Assembly (NCBI RefSeq): GCF_900112135.1
Contig: NZ_FOLC01000027.1
Location: 1-58,572 of the forward strand
Direction of reading: 5' to 3'
Source of the DNA: Collimonas sp. OK412
GTDB lineage: Bacteria > Pseudomonadota > Gammaproteobacteria > Burkholderiales > Burkholderiaceae_D
DNA: 58,572 nt
Shown: positions 15,619-24,585 of the stretch, piece after piece
Numbering within the stretch: the first letter of the stretch is position 1
Layout of the letters: the number at the start of each line of letters is the position of its first letter
Position numbers and translations under genes: made by a program
Notes under the pieces: generated by a model
The model's database searches: none
What the model saw: the letters and a program-made list of their open reading frames with translations, nothing else
What the model was told of the DNA's origin: nothing

Positions 15619-16863
15619 TCAGATCAGCGGTCCATCCTCTTTCTCTTCATGCCCGGTAACCCGAGCCAGCATGGCGCGCGCCACCACGCTGCGCGACAGG
15701 TGCCAGTACAGCGCAATCACCGCCAGCGAAAACAGCGCAAAACCCATCATGCCCGCGTGCTGGTAAAACACCTTGTACAGCTCGATGCCGACGCCGTACA
15801 AGGTCATGTTGATCATGCCCATGGTGGCAGCCACGGTAGCCTTCGAGACCGTGCTTTCTGTCAGCGTGAAGCGGATCATCACCGCTGCCGACAAGCCTTC
15901 GCCGAAAGCAATCACGCTGATTGCCGCCACCAGGAAATAGGGCTTGTCGAGGAAGGCCGCGCCGAACAGCATGATCAGCACACCCAGGGCGATCGGATAC
16001 AGCGCGATCCTGGTCGAGCTGCCCAGGCGCCAGCGGTCGACCTGGCGCGCCAGCACCAGGTTGCCGGCGATCAGGCAGCCGAACACCGGGATCTGCCAGT
16101 AACCGTATTCGATCACGCTCAGGTGGCCGTCGGCCACCAGGATTTCCGGCGACATGGCGATCCAGCCGATCAGCGGAATCGCCAGTAAAGGCATGCACAT
16201 CGCGGCCTTCAGGAAATGGCAGTTGCCCACCACCGCACGGTAGTCGTGCCAGATCTGCACCAGCGGCAGTTTCTCTTTGCGCTGCTTGACGGTTTCCGGC
16301 ATGTGCCGCGCCAGGCCGACCAGGGAAACGGTGGCGATGGCAGCGATGAATACAAACACCATGCGCCAAGGCAGGATTTCAATCATGAAAGCGCCGGCCA
16401 CCGGGCCGACCAGCGGCGCAATCAAGGCGACATTGGCCATCAGCGCCGTGACGCGTATCGCGGCTTTTTCTTCAAACGCTTCCTGCACCACGGCATAACC
16501 GACCGAAGAAATGAAACACAAGCCCACGCCTTGCAGCACGCGCAAGATGATGAAGCTTTCGATGCTTTGCGAGAACAGCGTCGCCAGGCAGGACAGGATG
16601 AAGAACACGGTGCCGCCCAGCATCACGGGGCGGCGCCCGATACGGTCGGAGAGCGGCCCGAACAGCCATTGGAACACGGCGCCGCCGACCAGGAACGCGG
16701 TCATGGCGGACGCCATCCAGGCCGCGCTGGCGCCGAATTCGCGGGTCACCGTCAGCATGCCCGGCTGGATCATGTCGTTGGCGATGTAGACCGAAAACTC
16801 GAACAGCACCAGAGCCAGCGGAAACATCAGGGTATTACGGGTAAGCGTCGAGATTTTTTGCAT
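15619..16863 (-). CDS. MdfA-like MFS multidrug efflux transporter
   Basis: A 414-residue, 12-helix major facilitator of the DHA1 (Bcr/CflA/MdfA) group. The start TLMFPLALVLFEFSVYIAND places an acidic residue in helix 1 (the Glu of FEF) and IANDMIQPGM just after, as in E. coli MdfA, where this Glu and the Asp are central to drug and proton binding. LSDRIGRRPVM is the loop 2-3 motif. I chose the ATG at 16863 by analogy with MdfA; an ATG at 16899 is possible and neither has a clear ribosome site. A divergent or unrelated LysR gene lies just upstream, but on the same strand. Confidence 0.85.
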   Translation of the reverse strand: MQKISTLTRNTLMFPLALVLFEFSVYIANDMIQPGMLTVTREFGASAAWMASAMTAFLVGGAVFQWLFGPLSDRIGRRPVMLGGTVFFILSCLATLFSQSIESFIILRVLQGVGLCFISSVGYAVVQEAFEEKAAIRVTALMANVALIAPLVGPVAGAFMIEILPWRMVFVFIAAIATVSLVGLARHMPETVKQRKEKLPLVQIWHDYRAVVGNCHFLKAAMCMPLLAIPLIGWIAMSPEILVADGHLSVIEYGYWQIPVFGCLIAGNLVLARQVDRWRLGSSTRIALYPIALGVLIMLFGAAFLDKPYFLVAAISVIAFGEGLSAAVMIRFTLTESTVSKATVAATMGMINMTLYGVGIELYKVFYQHAGMMGFALFSLAVIALYWHLSRSVVARAMLARVTGHEEKEDGPLI

Positions 16864-16967
16864 TTTTTTACTAGGTGAAGCTGTGACGGCTGGAAGCATT
16901 GGCTAACGCGCGGGCAGTGGCTGCCTTACGGGTGTCACGGACGGATTTGCTTGATTCTTTGCTTGAT

Positions 16968-17876
16968 TTAAATGACTGGTGTTGCCCAGTCCGGGTCTGC
17001 GCTGAATTCCTCGACCAGGAAATCGAGCATGGCGCGCAGGATGGCAGGCATTTGGCGGCGCGAAGCGTAGACGCCGTAAATACTCATTTCGCGCGGTTGG
17101 TATTCTCCGAGCAGCGCGCGTAGTTTACCACTACGCAGCAATCCTGTGGCCGCATACACCGGTTGCATGCTGATGCCGGCGCCGGCGACTGCCGCTTCCA
17201 GCAATACCGACGATTCATTGGCGCTCATGTTGCCGCCCACCGGCACCGCCACCGGCGCGCCGTCTTTCTCGAATTCCCACAGGCTCTTGCCGAAGTAAGA
17301 GTAGGTCAGGCAATTGTGCAGGGCCAGGTCTTCCGCGCTGTTCGGCGTGCCGTGTTCCTGCAGGTAGGCCGGCGAGGCGCACACCACCGAGCGGCACACC
17401 GCCAGCTTGCGCGCGATCAGGTTGGGATCGAGCGCGTTGGTGATGCGGATCGCCAGGTCCACCCGTTCTTCGACCAGGTTGACTGCGCGGTCGACCAGCA
17501 GCATGTCGACCGCGGTGTCCGGATAGCGTTTCAAGAAACGCGCCAGCAGCGGCGCCAGGTAGGCCTGTCCCAGCGACATGCTGCAAGTCAGGCGCAGCGT
17601 GCCGCGCGGAGTATTCTCGGGATTGGCGGCGGAGGCCTGGATGCCGCCGGCCATGTCCAGCAGCTGGCGGCAGCGCGGCAGGGTGTCGCTGCCGGCCGAG
17701 GTCAGGCTCAGCTTGCGCGTGGTGCGATGGAACAGGCGGGCGCCCACCCATGTTTCGAGTTCGGCCAGGTAACGCGACACCATGGCGCGCGACATGTCGA
17801 GTTTGTCGGCGGCAGCGGTCAGGCTGCCCCGGTCCGCGACTTCGACGAATACCTGCATTGCGACCAGTCTGTCCAT
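16968..17876 (-). CDS. LysR-family transcriptional regulator
   Basis: A 302-residue protein. The winged-HTH is at the N-terminus (MQVFVEVADRGSLTAAADKL, SRAMVSRYLAELE, LFHRTTRKLSLT), followed by the type-2 periplasmic-binding-like effector domain from about residue 90 (CSMSLGQAYLAPLLARFL, VDLAIRI, YSYFGK). It is divergent from the MBL-fold/CGWC pair, with a 114-base intergenic region carrying a palindrome at 17934-17951, so it probably controls those genes and itself. The ligand is unknown. Confidence 0.9.
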   Translation of the reverse strand: MDRLVAMQVFVEVADRGSLTAAADKLDMSRAMVSRYLAELETWVGARLFHRTTRKLSLTSAGSDTLPRCRQLLDMAGGIQASAANPENTPRGTLRLTCSMSLGQAYLAPLLARFLKRYPDTAVDMLLVDRAVNLVEERVDLAIRITNALDPNLIARKLAVCRSVVCASPAYLQEHGTPNSAEDLALHNCLTYSYFGKSLWEFEKDGAPVAVPVGGNMSANESSVLLEAAVAGAGISMQPVYAATGLLRSGKLRALLGEYQPREMSIYGVYASRRQMPAILRAMLDFLVEEFSADPDWATPVI

Positions 17877-17933
17877 GGCGTGTAATCTATTAGATCGATT
17901 TGTGCAACTAACTAGGCACTATTATGCGGTTTT

Positions 17934-17951
17934 TTGACTCATTTTAGTCAA
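17934..17951. promoter_or_regulatory. Candidate LysR operator
   Basis: TTGACT-CATTTT-AGTCAA is a perfect 6-bp inverted repeat with a 6-base spacer containing a T-N11-A pattern, lying between the divergent LysR gene and the MBL-fold gene. TATGAT at 17953-17958 could be a -10 box for the hydrolase gene. Confidence 0.5.
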
Positions 17952-17990
17952 CTATGATGATGGTTCTTTCTCATCACCCCTGGAGATTCC

Positions 17991-18875
17991 ATGTTGAAAC
18001 GCAAATTTTTCCGTTCGCTGCTCGCCGCCGCTGCCGGCCTGACGATCGCCGGCTCGGCTGCGGCGGCGCCGCAACCCTTGCAGCTGGAGGTCTACAATCC
18101 CGGCGCCAACGGCATGTTCCCGGTGTCTTCCGAGCTGGTTACCGGCAGCACCGAGGCCATCGTGATCGATGCCCAGTTTGACCGCGCCAATGCCGCCCAG
18201 CTGCTGAAAAAGATCCAGGACAGCGGCAAGAAACTGACCACGATCTACATCAGCCACGGCGATCCCGACTACTACTTCGGCCTCGAAGTGCTGAAGGAAG
18301 CTTATCCCGACGCCAAGGTGCTGGCGCCGGCGCCGGTGATCGCTCACATCAAGGCCACCATGCAGGACAAGCTGGCATTCTGGGGTCCCAAGCTGGGCGT
18401 CAGCGCGCCCAGGCAGCTGATCGTGCCGGAACCGCTGGAAGGCAGCACGCTGACCCTGGAAGGCCGCAAGCTGGAAGTGGTCGGCCTGGACGGCGCCAGC
18501 CCGGACCGCAGTTTCGTCTGGATTCCTTCATTGAAAGCGGTGGTTGGCGGCGTGCTGGTGGCCGGCAACGAACATGTCTGGACTGCAGACACCCAGACCC
18601 TGGCTTCGCGCCGGCAATGGATCAAGATGCTGGACAAGATTGCAGCCTTGCATCCGAAGGTAGTGGTGCCGGGGCATTTCAGCGCCGGTGCGCCGCAAAA
18701 TATCGAATCGGTGCGCTTCACCAGGAACTACCTGAAGACCTATGAAGCGGAAACCGCCAAAGCCAAGGATTCCGCCGCCTTGATCGAGGCGATGAAGAAA
18801 CATTATCCAAACCTGGAAGGCGTATCGTCGCTGGAACTGGGCGCCAAGGTCAGCAAAGGTGAAATGAAATGGTAA
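17991..18875 (+). CDS. Exported MBL-fold metallohydrolase (Vmh-like)
   Basis: A 294-residue protein with a Sec signal peptide (LLAAAAGLTIAGSAAA). The beta-lactamase fold is seen in EAIVIDAQFD, TTIYISHGDPDYYFGLEVL, AVVGGVLV and KVVVPGHF. The metal-binding motif is unusual: where most members have HxHxDH, this has HGDPDYYFG, losing the second and third His, as in the Vmh-type subgroup (from memory). A mononuclear site or altered metal use is possible. Its stop overlaps the start of the CGWC protein gene, so they are co-translated. The substrate is unknown. Confidence 0.75.
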   Translation: MLKRKFFRSLLAAAAGLTIAGSAAAAPQPLQLEVYNPGANGMFPVSSELVTGSTEAIVIDAQFDRANAAQLLKKIQDSGKKLTTIYISHGDPDYYFGLEVLKEAYPDAKVLAPAPVIAHIKATMQDKLAFWGPKLGVSAPRQLIVPEPLEGSTLTLEGRKLEVVGLDGASPDRSFVWIPSLKAVVGGVLVAGNEHVWTADTQTLASRRQWIKMLDKIAALHPKVVVPGHFSAGAPQNIESVRFTRNYLKTYEAETAKAKDSAALIEAMKKHYPNLEGVSSLELGAKVSKGEMKW

Positions 18876-19585
18876 GCAGCCACGATTGCGGCGACAGCAG
18901 CTGTGCGCTGCCCGCCGCCGCGGAAAGTACGGACGCAGCGGCGCCGGCGGCGGCACAGGGTACGGTGCTGCATTACATCTATGATCCGCTGTGCGGCTGG
19001 TGCTACGGCGCAGCGCCTTTGCTGCAGGCTGCCCGCGAGATCGAAGGCCTGCACATCGTGCTGCACGGCGGCGGCATGATGACCGGCAGCAACCGCAGGC
19101 AGGTCAGTCCGCAATTGCGCAACTACGTGATGCAGCACGACCAGCGGATCGCGGCAATGACCGGCCAGCCGTTCGGCGACGACTACTTCAACGGCCTGCT
19201 GCTGGACACCACGGCGATCTTTGATTCCGCGCCGCCGATTACCGCGATCCTGGCGGCCGAAGCGGTTGCCGGGCAGGGACTGGCCATGCTGGCGCGGATA
19301 CAGGCGGCGCACTATGTGCGCGGCTTGCGGGTTGCCGATGCCGCGGTGTTGCATACGCTGGCAATGGAGGCGGGCCTTGATCCGGCGCTGTTCGACAGCA
19401 AGTTCGCCGAGCTCGGCGGCGCTGCCACGCAAGCCCATATCGCCGCCAGCCGCAGCTTGCTGGCGCGTGTCGGCGGCCAGGGTTTTCCCACCTTCGCACT
19501 GCAGCGCGAAACGCAAATCGAAGTGCTGGACGCCGGCCGTTTCTTTGGCCAGGCGCAAGCCTGGAAAGCTGCGTTGGGCGCTTAG
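18869..19585 (+). CDS. DsbA/FrnE-like thioredoxin-fold protein (CGWC)
   Basis: A 238-residue protein. After an unusual N-terminus containing Cys (SHDCGDSSCALP) and an Ala-rich stretch, the thioredoxin fold begins LHYIYDPLCGWCYGAAPLLQ with a CGWC active site, followed by a helical insertion and the cis-Pro loop QGFPTFAL. It has no signal peptide, so it is probably cytoplasmic. The ATG at 18869 lies within the ATGGTAA overlap with the hydrolase stop. The pair may repair thiols or detoxify an adduct, which is inference. Confidence 0.78.
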   Translation: MVSSHDCGDSSCALPAAAESTDAAAPAAAQGTVLHYIYDPLCGWCYGAAPLLQAAREIEGLHIVLHGGGMMTGSNRRQVSPQLRNYVMQHDQRIAAMTGQPFGDDYFNGLLLDTTAIFDSAPPITAILAAEAVAGQGLAMLARIQAAHYVRGLRVADAAVLHTLAMEAGLDPALFDSKFAELGGAATQAHIAASRSLLARVGGQGFPTFALQRETQIEVLDAGRFFGQAQAWKAALGA

Positions 19586-19589
19586 GATT

Positions 19590-20540
19590 TCAGCCGGCCC
19601 GGATTTGCAGCAAGTGCTGGCCGTGGGCGTGCACCGCGGCCAGCAGCGCCTGCGGTTCGCGCACTTCGAAGGAAAACGGCAAGCGCGCCAGCTGGCGCGC
19701 GAACCACGGGATGCTGTCGGTGCTGGTGCGCAGCAGCACGCTGTCTTGCCGCGGTTCCAGCAAGCCGACGCTGCGGCCGAGCTCGGCTGCCGCGGCCTGC
19801 AGGTCGGTGTGCAGCAAGACTTCGACCGCGTGGGCGCGCGGCATGGTGGCGATGCTGTGCGCCAGGTAGGCTGCGCTATCGAAATCCGCCGGCCGTTTGA
19901 AACGCTCCGCGGTCAGCTCGACCTGCTGCATGCGGTCGAGCCGGAACGAGCGCAGCTGCCGGCGCAGCTGGCACATGCCGCTGGCATACCAGGCGCCGCC
20001 GCGGAACACCAGCCCGTAGGGATCGAAAGTGCGTGTACTGGCTTCCCCCAGCCTTGACTGATACGCGAAGCGCACGCTGCGGCGGGCTTCTGCGCCTGAA
20101 GCAATCGCTGCCAGCGTTTCCTGGCTGGCGCCGGCAACTGCAGCCGCCTTATCGATAGTGGCGGTTTCACTGAGAGCGCGCACACGCTGCTTGAGCTGCG
20201 CCGGCAGCACACGTTCGAGCTTGGCTTGCGCACTGGCCACTGCCGAGACGGTTTCGGCCATGCCCATGCTTTCCGCCGCGATCAGGCCTAGCGACATCGC
20301 CAGCGCCTCGTCGTTGGTGAGCATCATGGGCGGCAGCTTGAAACCGGCCACCAGCGAATAACCGCCGTGGCGCCCCAGTTCCGACATGACCGGAATCCCC
20401 AGTTCCTCCAGCCCGGCGATGTAGCGCCTGAGCGTGCGGCCGTCTACTTCCAGCCGGCGCGCCAGTTCGACGCCGGAGATGCGGTCATGGGTTTGCAGCA
20501 GTTCCAGGACTGCGAGCATGCGGATGGCTGGTTTTGACAT
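19590..20540 (-). CDS. YafY-type WYL-domain transcriptional regulator
   Basis: A 316-residue protein: N-terminal HTH_11 (RMLAVLELLQTHDRISGVEL, RRLEVDGRTLRRYIAGLEEL), a middle WYL domain (RRSVRFAYQSR, FDPYGLVFRGGAWYASG, RSFRLDRMQQVE) and a C-terminal WCX segment. WYL domains commonly bind nucleic acid or nucleotide ligands. I chose the ATG at 20540 (MSKPAIRML); 44 further upstream codons are open but look non-coding. It is divergent from the GST gene, which is the likely target. Confidence 0.85.
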   Translation of the reverse strand: MSKPAIRMLAVLELLQTHDRISGVELARRLEVDGRTLRRYIAGLEELGIPVMSELGRHGGYSLVAGFKLPPMMLTNDEALAMSLGLIAAESMGMAETVSAVASAQAKLERVLPAQLKQRVRALSETATIDKAAAVAGASQETLAAIASGAEARRSVRFAYQSRLGEASTRTFDPYGLVFRGGAWYASGMCQLRRQLRSFRLDRMQQVELTAERFKRPADFDSAAYLAHSIATMPRAHAVEVLLHTDLQAAAAELGRSVGLLEPRQDSVLLRTSTDSIPWFARQLARLPFSFEVREPQALLAAVHAHGQHLLQIRAG

Positions 20541-20661
20541 GTTTTTCAGGGCGCCGGTTAAATGCGGACGGATTATGACCGCCTTTGATTTTATCTTCTT
20601 CCCCATGCCGCTGCAGTCGTGCAGCGGCATCCGCTTAAACCCGTCAAAGCAAAGGAAGAAC

Positions 20662-21360
20662 ATGGAGCCCATACTGTTTTATGGCGTACCGCAAGGCTGT
20701 TCGCTGGGCAGCATCATCGCCCTTGAATGGCTGGGCGAGCCGTACCGGCTGTCTCGCATAGAAATGCTGGAACATCCGTGGCCGGCCGCGTTCGCACGCA
20801 TCAATCCGCTGAACCTGACGCCTGCCTACCTGACCGCCGAGCGCCACATCGTCAACGAAAGCTCAGCCATCCTGCTGCACCTCGCGGCGCGCCGCAACAA
20901 CCTGCTGGGTTATGCGCAGGGCACGCCGGAATACGATCGTCTCAACCGGATGCTGGCCTACCTCAACACGGAATTTTTCTCGGCCTTCAGGCCGCTCTGG
21001 ATCGCCTGCGAAATGGCGGCCAACCCGCCGGTGCAAGAGATGTTGCGCAACCTGGGAAATCCACGGGTGCAGCAGGCATGCGCCTATCTCGACGGCCTGC
21101 TGGCGGAGCGGGAATGGATTGACGGCGGCAGCAAGCGTACCGTGGCCGACGCGTATTTCGCGGCGATTGCGCGCTGGGCGGAATATCACAAGGTGCTGGA
21201 TGTGCGGCAGCATCCGCACCTGTCGCGCCATCTGCAAAAACTGCGGACCGATCCGGCCGTGATTTTTGCGGATGCGATTGAACGGCAGATCGAAGCAAAA
21301 AGCGGCGGCCGGTTCCGCGGCCATGTGACGCTGGATGAAGTTGAGCCGATGCTCGCATAG
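20662..21360 (+). CDS. Glutathione S-transferase family protein
   Basis: A 232-residue protein with an N-terminal thioredoxin-like domain (ILFYGVPQGCSLGSIIALEW, NPLNLTPAYLT, VNESSAILLHLA; the ES pair contacts glutathione gamma-Glu) and an all-helical C-terminal domain (RLNRMLAYLNTEFFSAFRPL, TVADAYFAAIARWAEY). AAAGGAAG precedes the ATG. It is divergent from the WYL regulator, and a terminator follows. The substrate is unknown. Confidence 0.85.
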   Translation: MEPILFYGVPQGCSLGSIIALEWLGEPYRLSRIEMLEHPWPAAFARINPLNLTPAYLTAERHIVNESSAILLHLAARRNNLLGYAQGTPEYDRLNRMLAYLNTEFFSAFRPLWIACEMAANPPVQEMLRNLGNPRVQQACAYLDGLLAEREWIDGGSKRTVADAYFAAIARWAEYHKVLDVRQHPHLSRHLQKLRTDPAVIFADAIERQIEAKSGGRFRGHVTLDEVEPMLA

Positions 21361-21382
21361 GCGGGCGGCGGCTGGCTGAAAA

Positions 21383-21416
21383 AAAACCTGCTTTTGCGCG
21401 GGCTTTTGTTTTTTTT
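21383..21416 (+). terminator. Intrinsic terminator after the GST gene
   Basis: AAAACCTGC pairs with GCGGG and TTTT across a 6-base loop with one bulge, and is followed by a run of eight Ts. Confidence 0.6.
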
Positions 21417-21695
21417 AAGGTATTCCCCGGCAGGCCGTGCGGCGATGCGTGGAGTGTTGTTGACGTGGCATTTAGTTGTTTATCTGCCGTCATTTGTTGA
21501 CAACTACTTGCCATTAATCACGAAATTTACAAATTATCTGTTCATTTTTCTGGCAATTCATGACGGCCTTGCATTGTATCGGCCAGCCGCCGGGAGTATT
21601 GTGCACTCACTTTTTTAATCCAGTAATTTGACGCAAGAACGACTACGACTGCGCTCGCCAGGCGTTTGCTGCAAGTTAACCGCCCGAGTAAGTCT
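21417..21695 (+). promoter_or_regulatory. AT-rich upstream region of the autotransporter gene
   Basis: AT-rich, without a gene. It holds a TTGT-TG-ACAA palindrome (21494-21503) containing TTGACA, but no well-spaced -10 hexamer can be picked confidently. The region probably contains the autotransporter promoter. Confidence 0.3.
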
Positions 21696-24485
21696 ATGAA
21701 CCGAGAACCTGCAAATCGTTTTCCTTTATCCGTCATGTCTGCCGCAGCGATCACCATGCTATCCGCATGCGGCGGCGGTGGAGGCGGCGGCTCCAGCGGG
21801 CCGGCCAGCTTGCCGCCGGTATCGACCAGCAGCGCCACTCCTGCGCTCAATCCCAACGATCCAAGCAATGCCGGCGCCGCCCATGCACGCGGCATTACCG
21901 GCGCCGGCGTAACGGTGGCGGTGGTCGATACGGATTTCAATGTCAGCGATCCTGAATTTGGCGGACGCCTTAGCAAGACCGTGTATTCCAGCGGCGGCGC
22001 CGGCGACAGCCACGGCAGCGAAGCGGCGGAAGCGCTGGGCGGCAGCAGCTACGGCGTGGCGCCGGCAGTCAGCATGCTGGGCGCCGCGGTCGGCACCGGC
22101 GGCGAAAACGTCACTTTGAATGCCTCGGTTTACCAGGACCTGTTCAACAAGGGCGCGCGCCTCTTCAACCAGTCGAACACTTTTGGTTCGATCGCGGCGC
22201 CGGGCGGCAGCGGCCCGACTTTCTACAATATCTACCAGCCTTTCGTGAGCAAAGGCAGCTTGTTCATCTGGGCCGCCGGCAACGATGGCAGCGCCCATCC
22301 CAGCCTGACGGCAGGGCTGCCGGCCTTGTATCCAGACCTGCAAAAAGGCTGGCTGGCGGTGGTGGCGGTGAACGCCGCCGGCGGCGCCCAGGGATACAGC
22401 AGCAGCGACACTACGCCGGGCGTGATTTCCAGCTACTCGAACCGCTGCGGCGAAGCCGCCAACTGGTGCCTGGCGGCGCCGGGCGATTTTATTTCCGCCA
22501 CCGCCGGACGCCGGGTCTACGGCACCTCGTTCGCCGCGCCGGCGGTGACCGGCGCAGCTGCCCTGGTGCAGCAAGCTTATCCCTGGATGAACGCCGACCA
22601 GATCCGGCAAACCATCTTGTCAACCGCGACCGGCATGGGCGACACCGCCACATACGGCTGGGGTTTGCTGAACGCCAGCAAAGCCGCCAGCGGTCCGGCA
22701 TTGTTCGACACCCGGCTGACCCTGGGCGGCAATTTCGTCGCCAGTTTCGATGCCGTCAGTTCAACCTTCGCCAATAACATCGGCGGCAATGCCGGTTTGC
22801 AGAAAGACGGCAGCGGCACGCTGACCCTGGCAGGCAACAACACCTACAGCGGCGCCAGTGAAATCGTGAAGGGCACGCTGAACGTGACCGGGTCGGTTGC
22901 TTCCACAGTCGCCATCGACAGCGCCGGCGTGTTGTCCGGCGACGGCGGCCGCATCGGCGGCAGCGTCTCCAACAACGGCCGTCTCAGCAATACCGGCAGC
23001 GGCATGACGATTGCCGGCAACTACACGGCCTCGGCCAGCGCCGTGCTGGCCAACCAGTTCAATGCGACCCTGGCCGTAGGCGGCAGCGCCGCGCTCGGCA
23101 ATTCGCACCTGGTGGCGACCACGCCCGTCGGCAGCAGCGACCCGTCCGGCTACGTGGCGCAGCAAGTGGGCGTCAAGGGCAAGGTGCTGACTGCTGCCAG
23201 CGGTGTGTCTGGCGTGTTCCAGGATGTGTCGTTCGAACACGACGGTACGGTTTTCAACCCGGGCACCTTCTTGAGCGCTACGCTGGCATATACCGCCAAC
23301 GAAGTCGACCTGAGCATAGCGCGCAACGATGTCAAGGTGGTGGCAGCGCAAGCGTTTGCCGCCGACCCTACGCGCAACAACAGCGCCGCCAACCTCGAGA
23401 CGGGACTCAAGGCGGCCGACGCCATGGCCGCCGGCGGCAACACCGGCGGCAGCAACAGCGCCTTCCTGAACAGCGCCGCAGCGCTGCAGCGCACTGCGGA
23501 TCTCGCCGCCGCGGCCCAGGTGCTGGACAGCCTGTCGGGGCAGATCCATGCCTCTTCGCAGGCGCTGACTTTCCAGCAGTCGCAAGCAGTCAACCGCGAT
23601 CTGTCGAACCGGCTGTCGCTGCTGGCCAATCCGGTTGCGGGCAGCGCCAAGGCCGGCTTGTGGGCCAGCGTGATCGGCGCCAGCGGCAAGCTGGGCGAAT
23701 CGGGTTATGCTTCTGCCGACACATCCACCTGGGGCGGCCAGTTCGGTTTCGATACGCATTTGAATGACAAGGCGATTGTCGGCGTGGCGTTGTCCTACTC
23801 GGAAAGCAAAGCCAGCTTCGACCGTTTCGGCGGCGCCGCGAACAGCCAGGATACCGGCCTGTCGCTGTATGGCCGCTATGCGCTTAGCCATGACGGCATC
23901 TACGTTTCCGGCCGCGCCGGCGTCGCCCGCGTGACCAGCAAGATCAATCGCAGCGTGATCCTCGGCAGCGAGGTCGACAGCCTGTCCGCCAATCATGCCG
24001 ACAGCATGATTTCGGCCTATGCCGAAACCGGCTACGTGCGCAAGCTGTCGGCGGCCACGACGCTGACCCCGTTTGCCGGCATCAGCTACGACCGCCTCAA
24101 GCGCGGCGCATTCACGGAAACCGGCAGCCCCTTCGGCCTCACCGCCGGCAGCAGCAGCTACCGCCAGGCTGCGAGCGTACTTGGCTTGCGCGGCGACACA
24201 GGTTTCGACTGGCTGGGCGGCCATACCAATGTTCAAGCTTACGCGGCCTGGCAGCACGGCTTCAACGATGGCAAGCTGGATTTCAACGCGGCTTTCGTCG
24301 GTGCGCCGGCTGCCGGGTTTTCGGTGCAAGGCATAGGATTGGCGCGCAACAGCGGCTGGGCCGGCATCGGCATCTCCAGCGCGCTGGCCAGCAACTGGAG
24401 CTGGTACGGCAACTACGATGCGCAGTTCGGCAAAGGCGGACTGGTCAACAATGTATTTTCGGTTGGCATGCGCAAATCGTTCTGA
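21696..24485 (+). CDS. Subtilisin-like (S8) autotransporter lipoprotein, NalP/SphB1-like
   Basis: A 929-residue protein. A lipobox ends TMLSAC (Cys25), followed by a poly-Gly linker. The S8 catalytic triad is visible: Asp78 in VAVVDTD, His106 in GDSHGSEAA and Ser278 in GTSFAAPAVTG. Then comes an autotransporter beta-strand repeat (GSGTLTLAGNNTYSGAS), a passenger stem, and a C-terminal barrel of about 280 residues (from LWASVIGASGKL) ending in RKSF. This is type V secretion of a surface protease; a lipid-anchored passenger is known in NalP and SphB1, which process other surface proteins. I preferred the ATG at 21696 to a TTG at 21666. Confidence 0.88.
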   Translation: MNREPANRFPLSVMSAAAITMLSACGGGGGGGSSGPASLPPVSTSSATPALNPNDPSNAGAAHARGITGAGVTVAVVDTDFNVSDPEFGGRLSKTVYSSGGAGDSHGSEAAEALGGSSYGVAPAVSMLGAAVGTGGENVTLNASVYQDLFNKGARLFNQSNTFGSIAAPGGSGPTFYNIYQPFVSKGSLFIWAAGNDGSAHPSLTAGLPALYPDLQKGWLAVVAVNAAGGAQGYSSSDTTPGVISSYSNRCGEAANWCLAAPGDFISATAGRRVYGTSFAAPAVTGAAALVQQAYPWMNADQIRQTILSTATGMGDTATYGWGLLNASKAASGPALFDTRLTLGGNFVASFDAVSSTFANNIGGNAGLQKDGSGTLTLAGNNTYSGASEIVKGTLNVTGSVASTVAIDSAGVLSGDGGRIGGSVSNNGRLSNTGSGMTIAGNYTASASAVLANQFNATLAVGGSAALGNSHLVATTPVGSSDPSGYVAQQVGVKGKVLTAASGVSGVFQDVSFEHDGTVFNPGTFLSATLAYTANEVDLSIARNDVKVVAAQAFAADPTRNNSAANLETGLKAADAMAAGGNTGGSNSAFLNSAAALQRTADLAAAAQVLDSLSGQIHASSQALTFQQSQAVNRDLSNRLSLLANPVAGSAKAGLWASVIGASGKLGESGYASADTSTWGGQFGFDTHLNDKAIVGVALSYSESKASFDRFGGAANSQDTGLSLYGRYALSHDGIYVSGRAGVARVTSKINRSVILGSEVDSLSANHADSMISAYAETGYVRKLSAATTLTPFAGISYDRLKRGAFTETGSPFGLTAGSSSYRQAASVLGLRGDTGFDWLGGHTNVQAYAAWQHGFNDGKLDFNAAFVGAPAAGFSVQGIGLARNSGWAGIGISSALASNWSWYGNYDAQFGKGGLVNNVFSVGMRKSF

Positions 24486-24520
24486 CGACCCCGGCGCCGG
24501 CGTGATCCGGCAGCGATAAA

Positions 24521-24562
24521 AAAACGGCCTGCAAGACTCGCGCGAGTCATGCAGGCCGTTTT
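24521..24562. terminator. Bidirectional terminator
   Basis: AAAACGGCCTGCA (24521-24533) and its perfect complement (24550-24562) enclose an inner GACTCG/CGAGTC stem with a two-base tip. A and T runs flank both sides, so it serves both the autotransporter gene and the convergent saccharopine-dehydrogenase-like gene. Confidence 0.85.
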
Positions 24563-24585
24563 GCCGGGTACTTCGTGCCGTGTGC

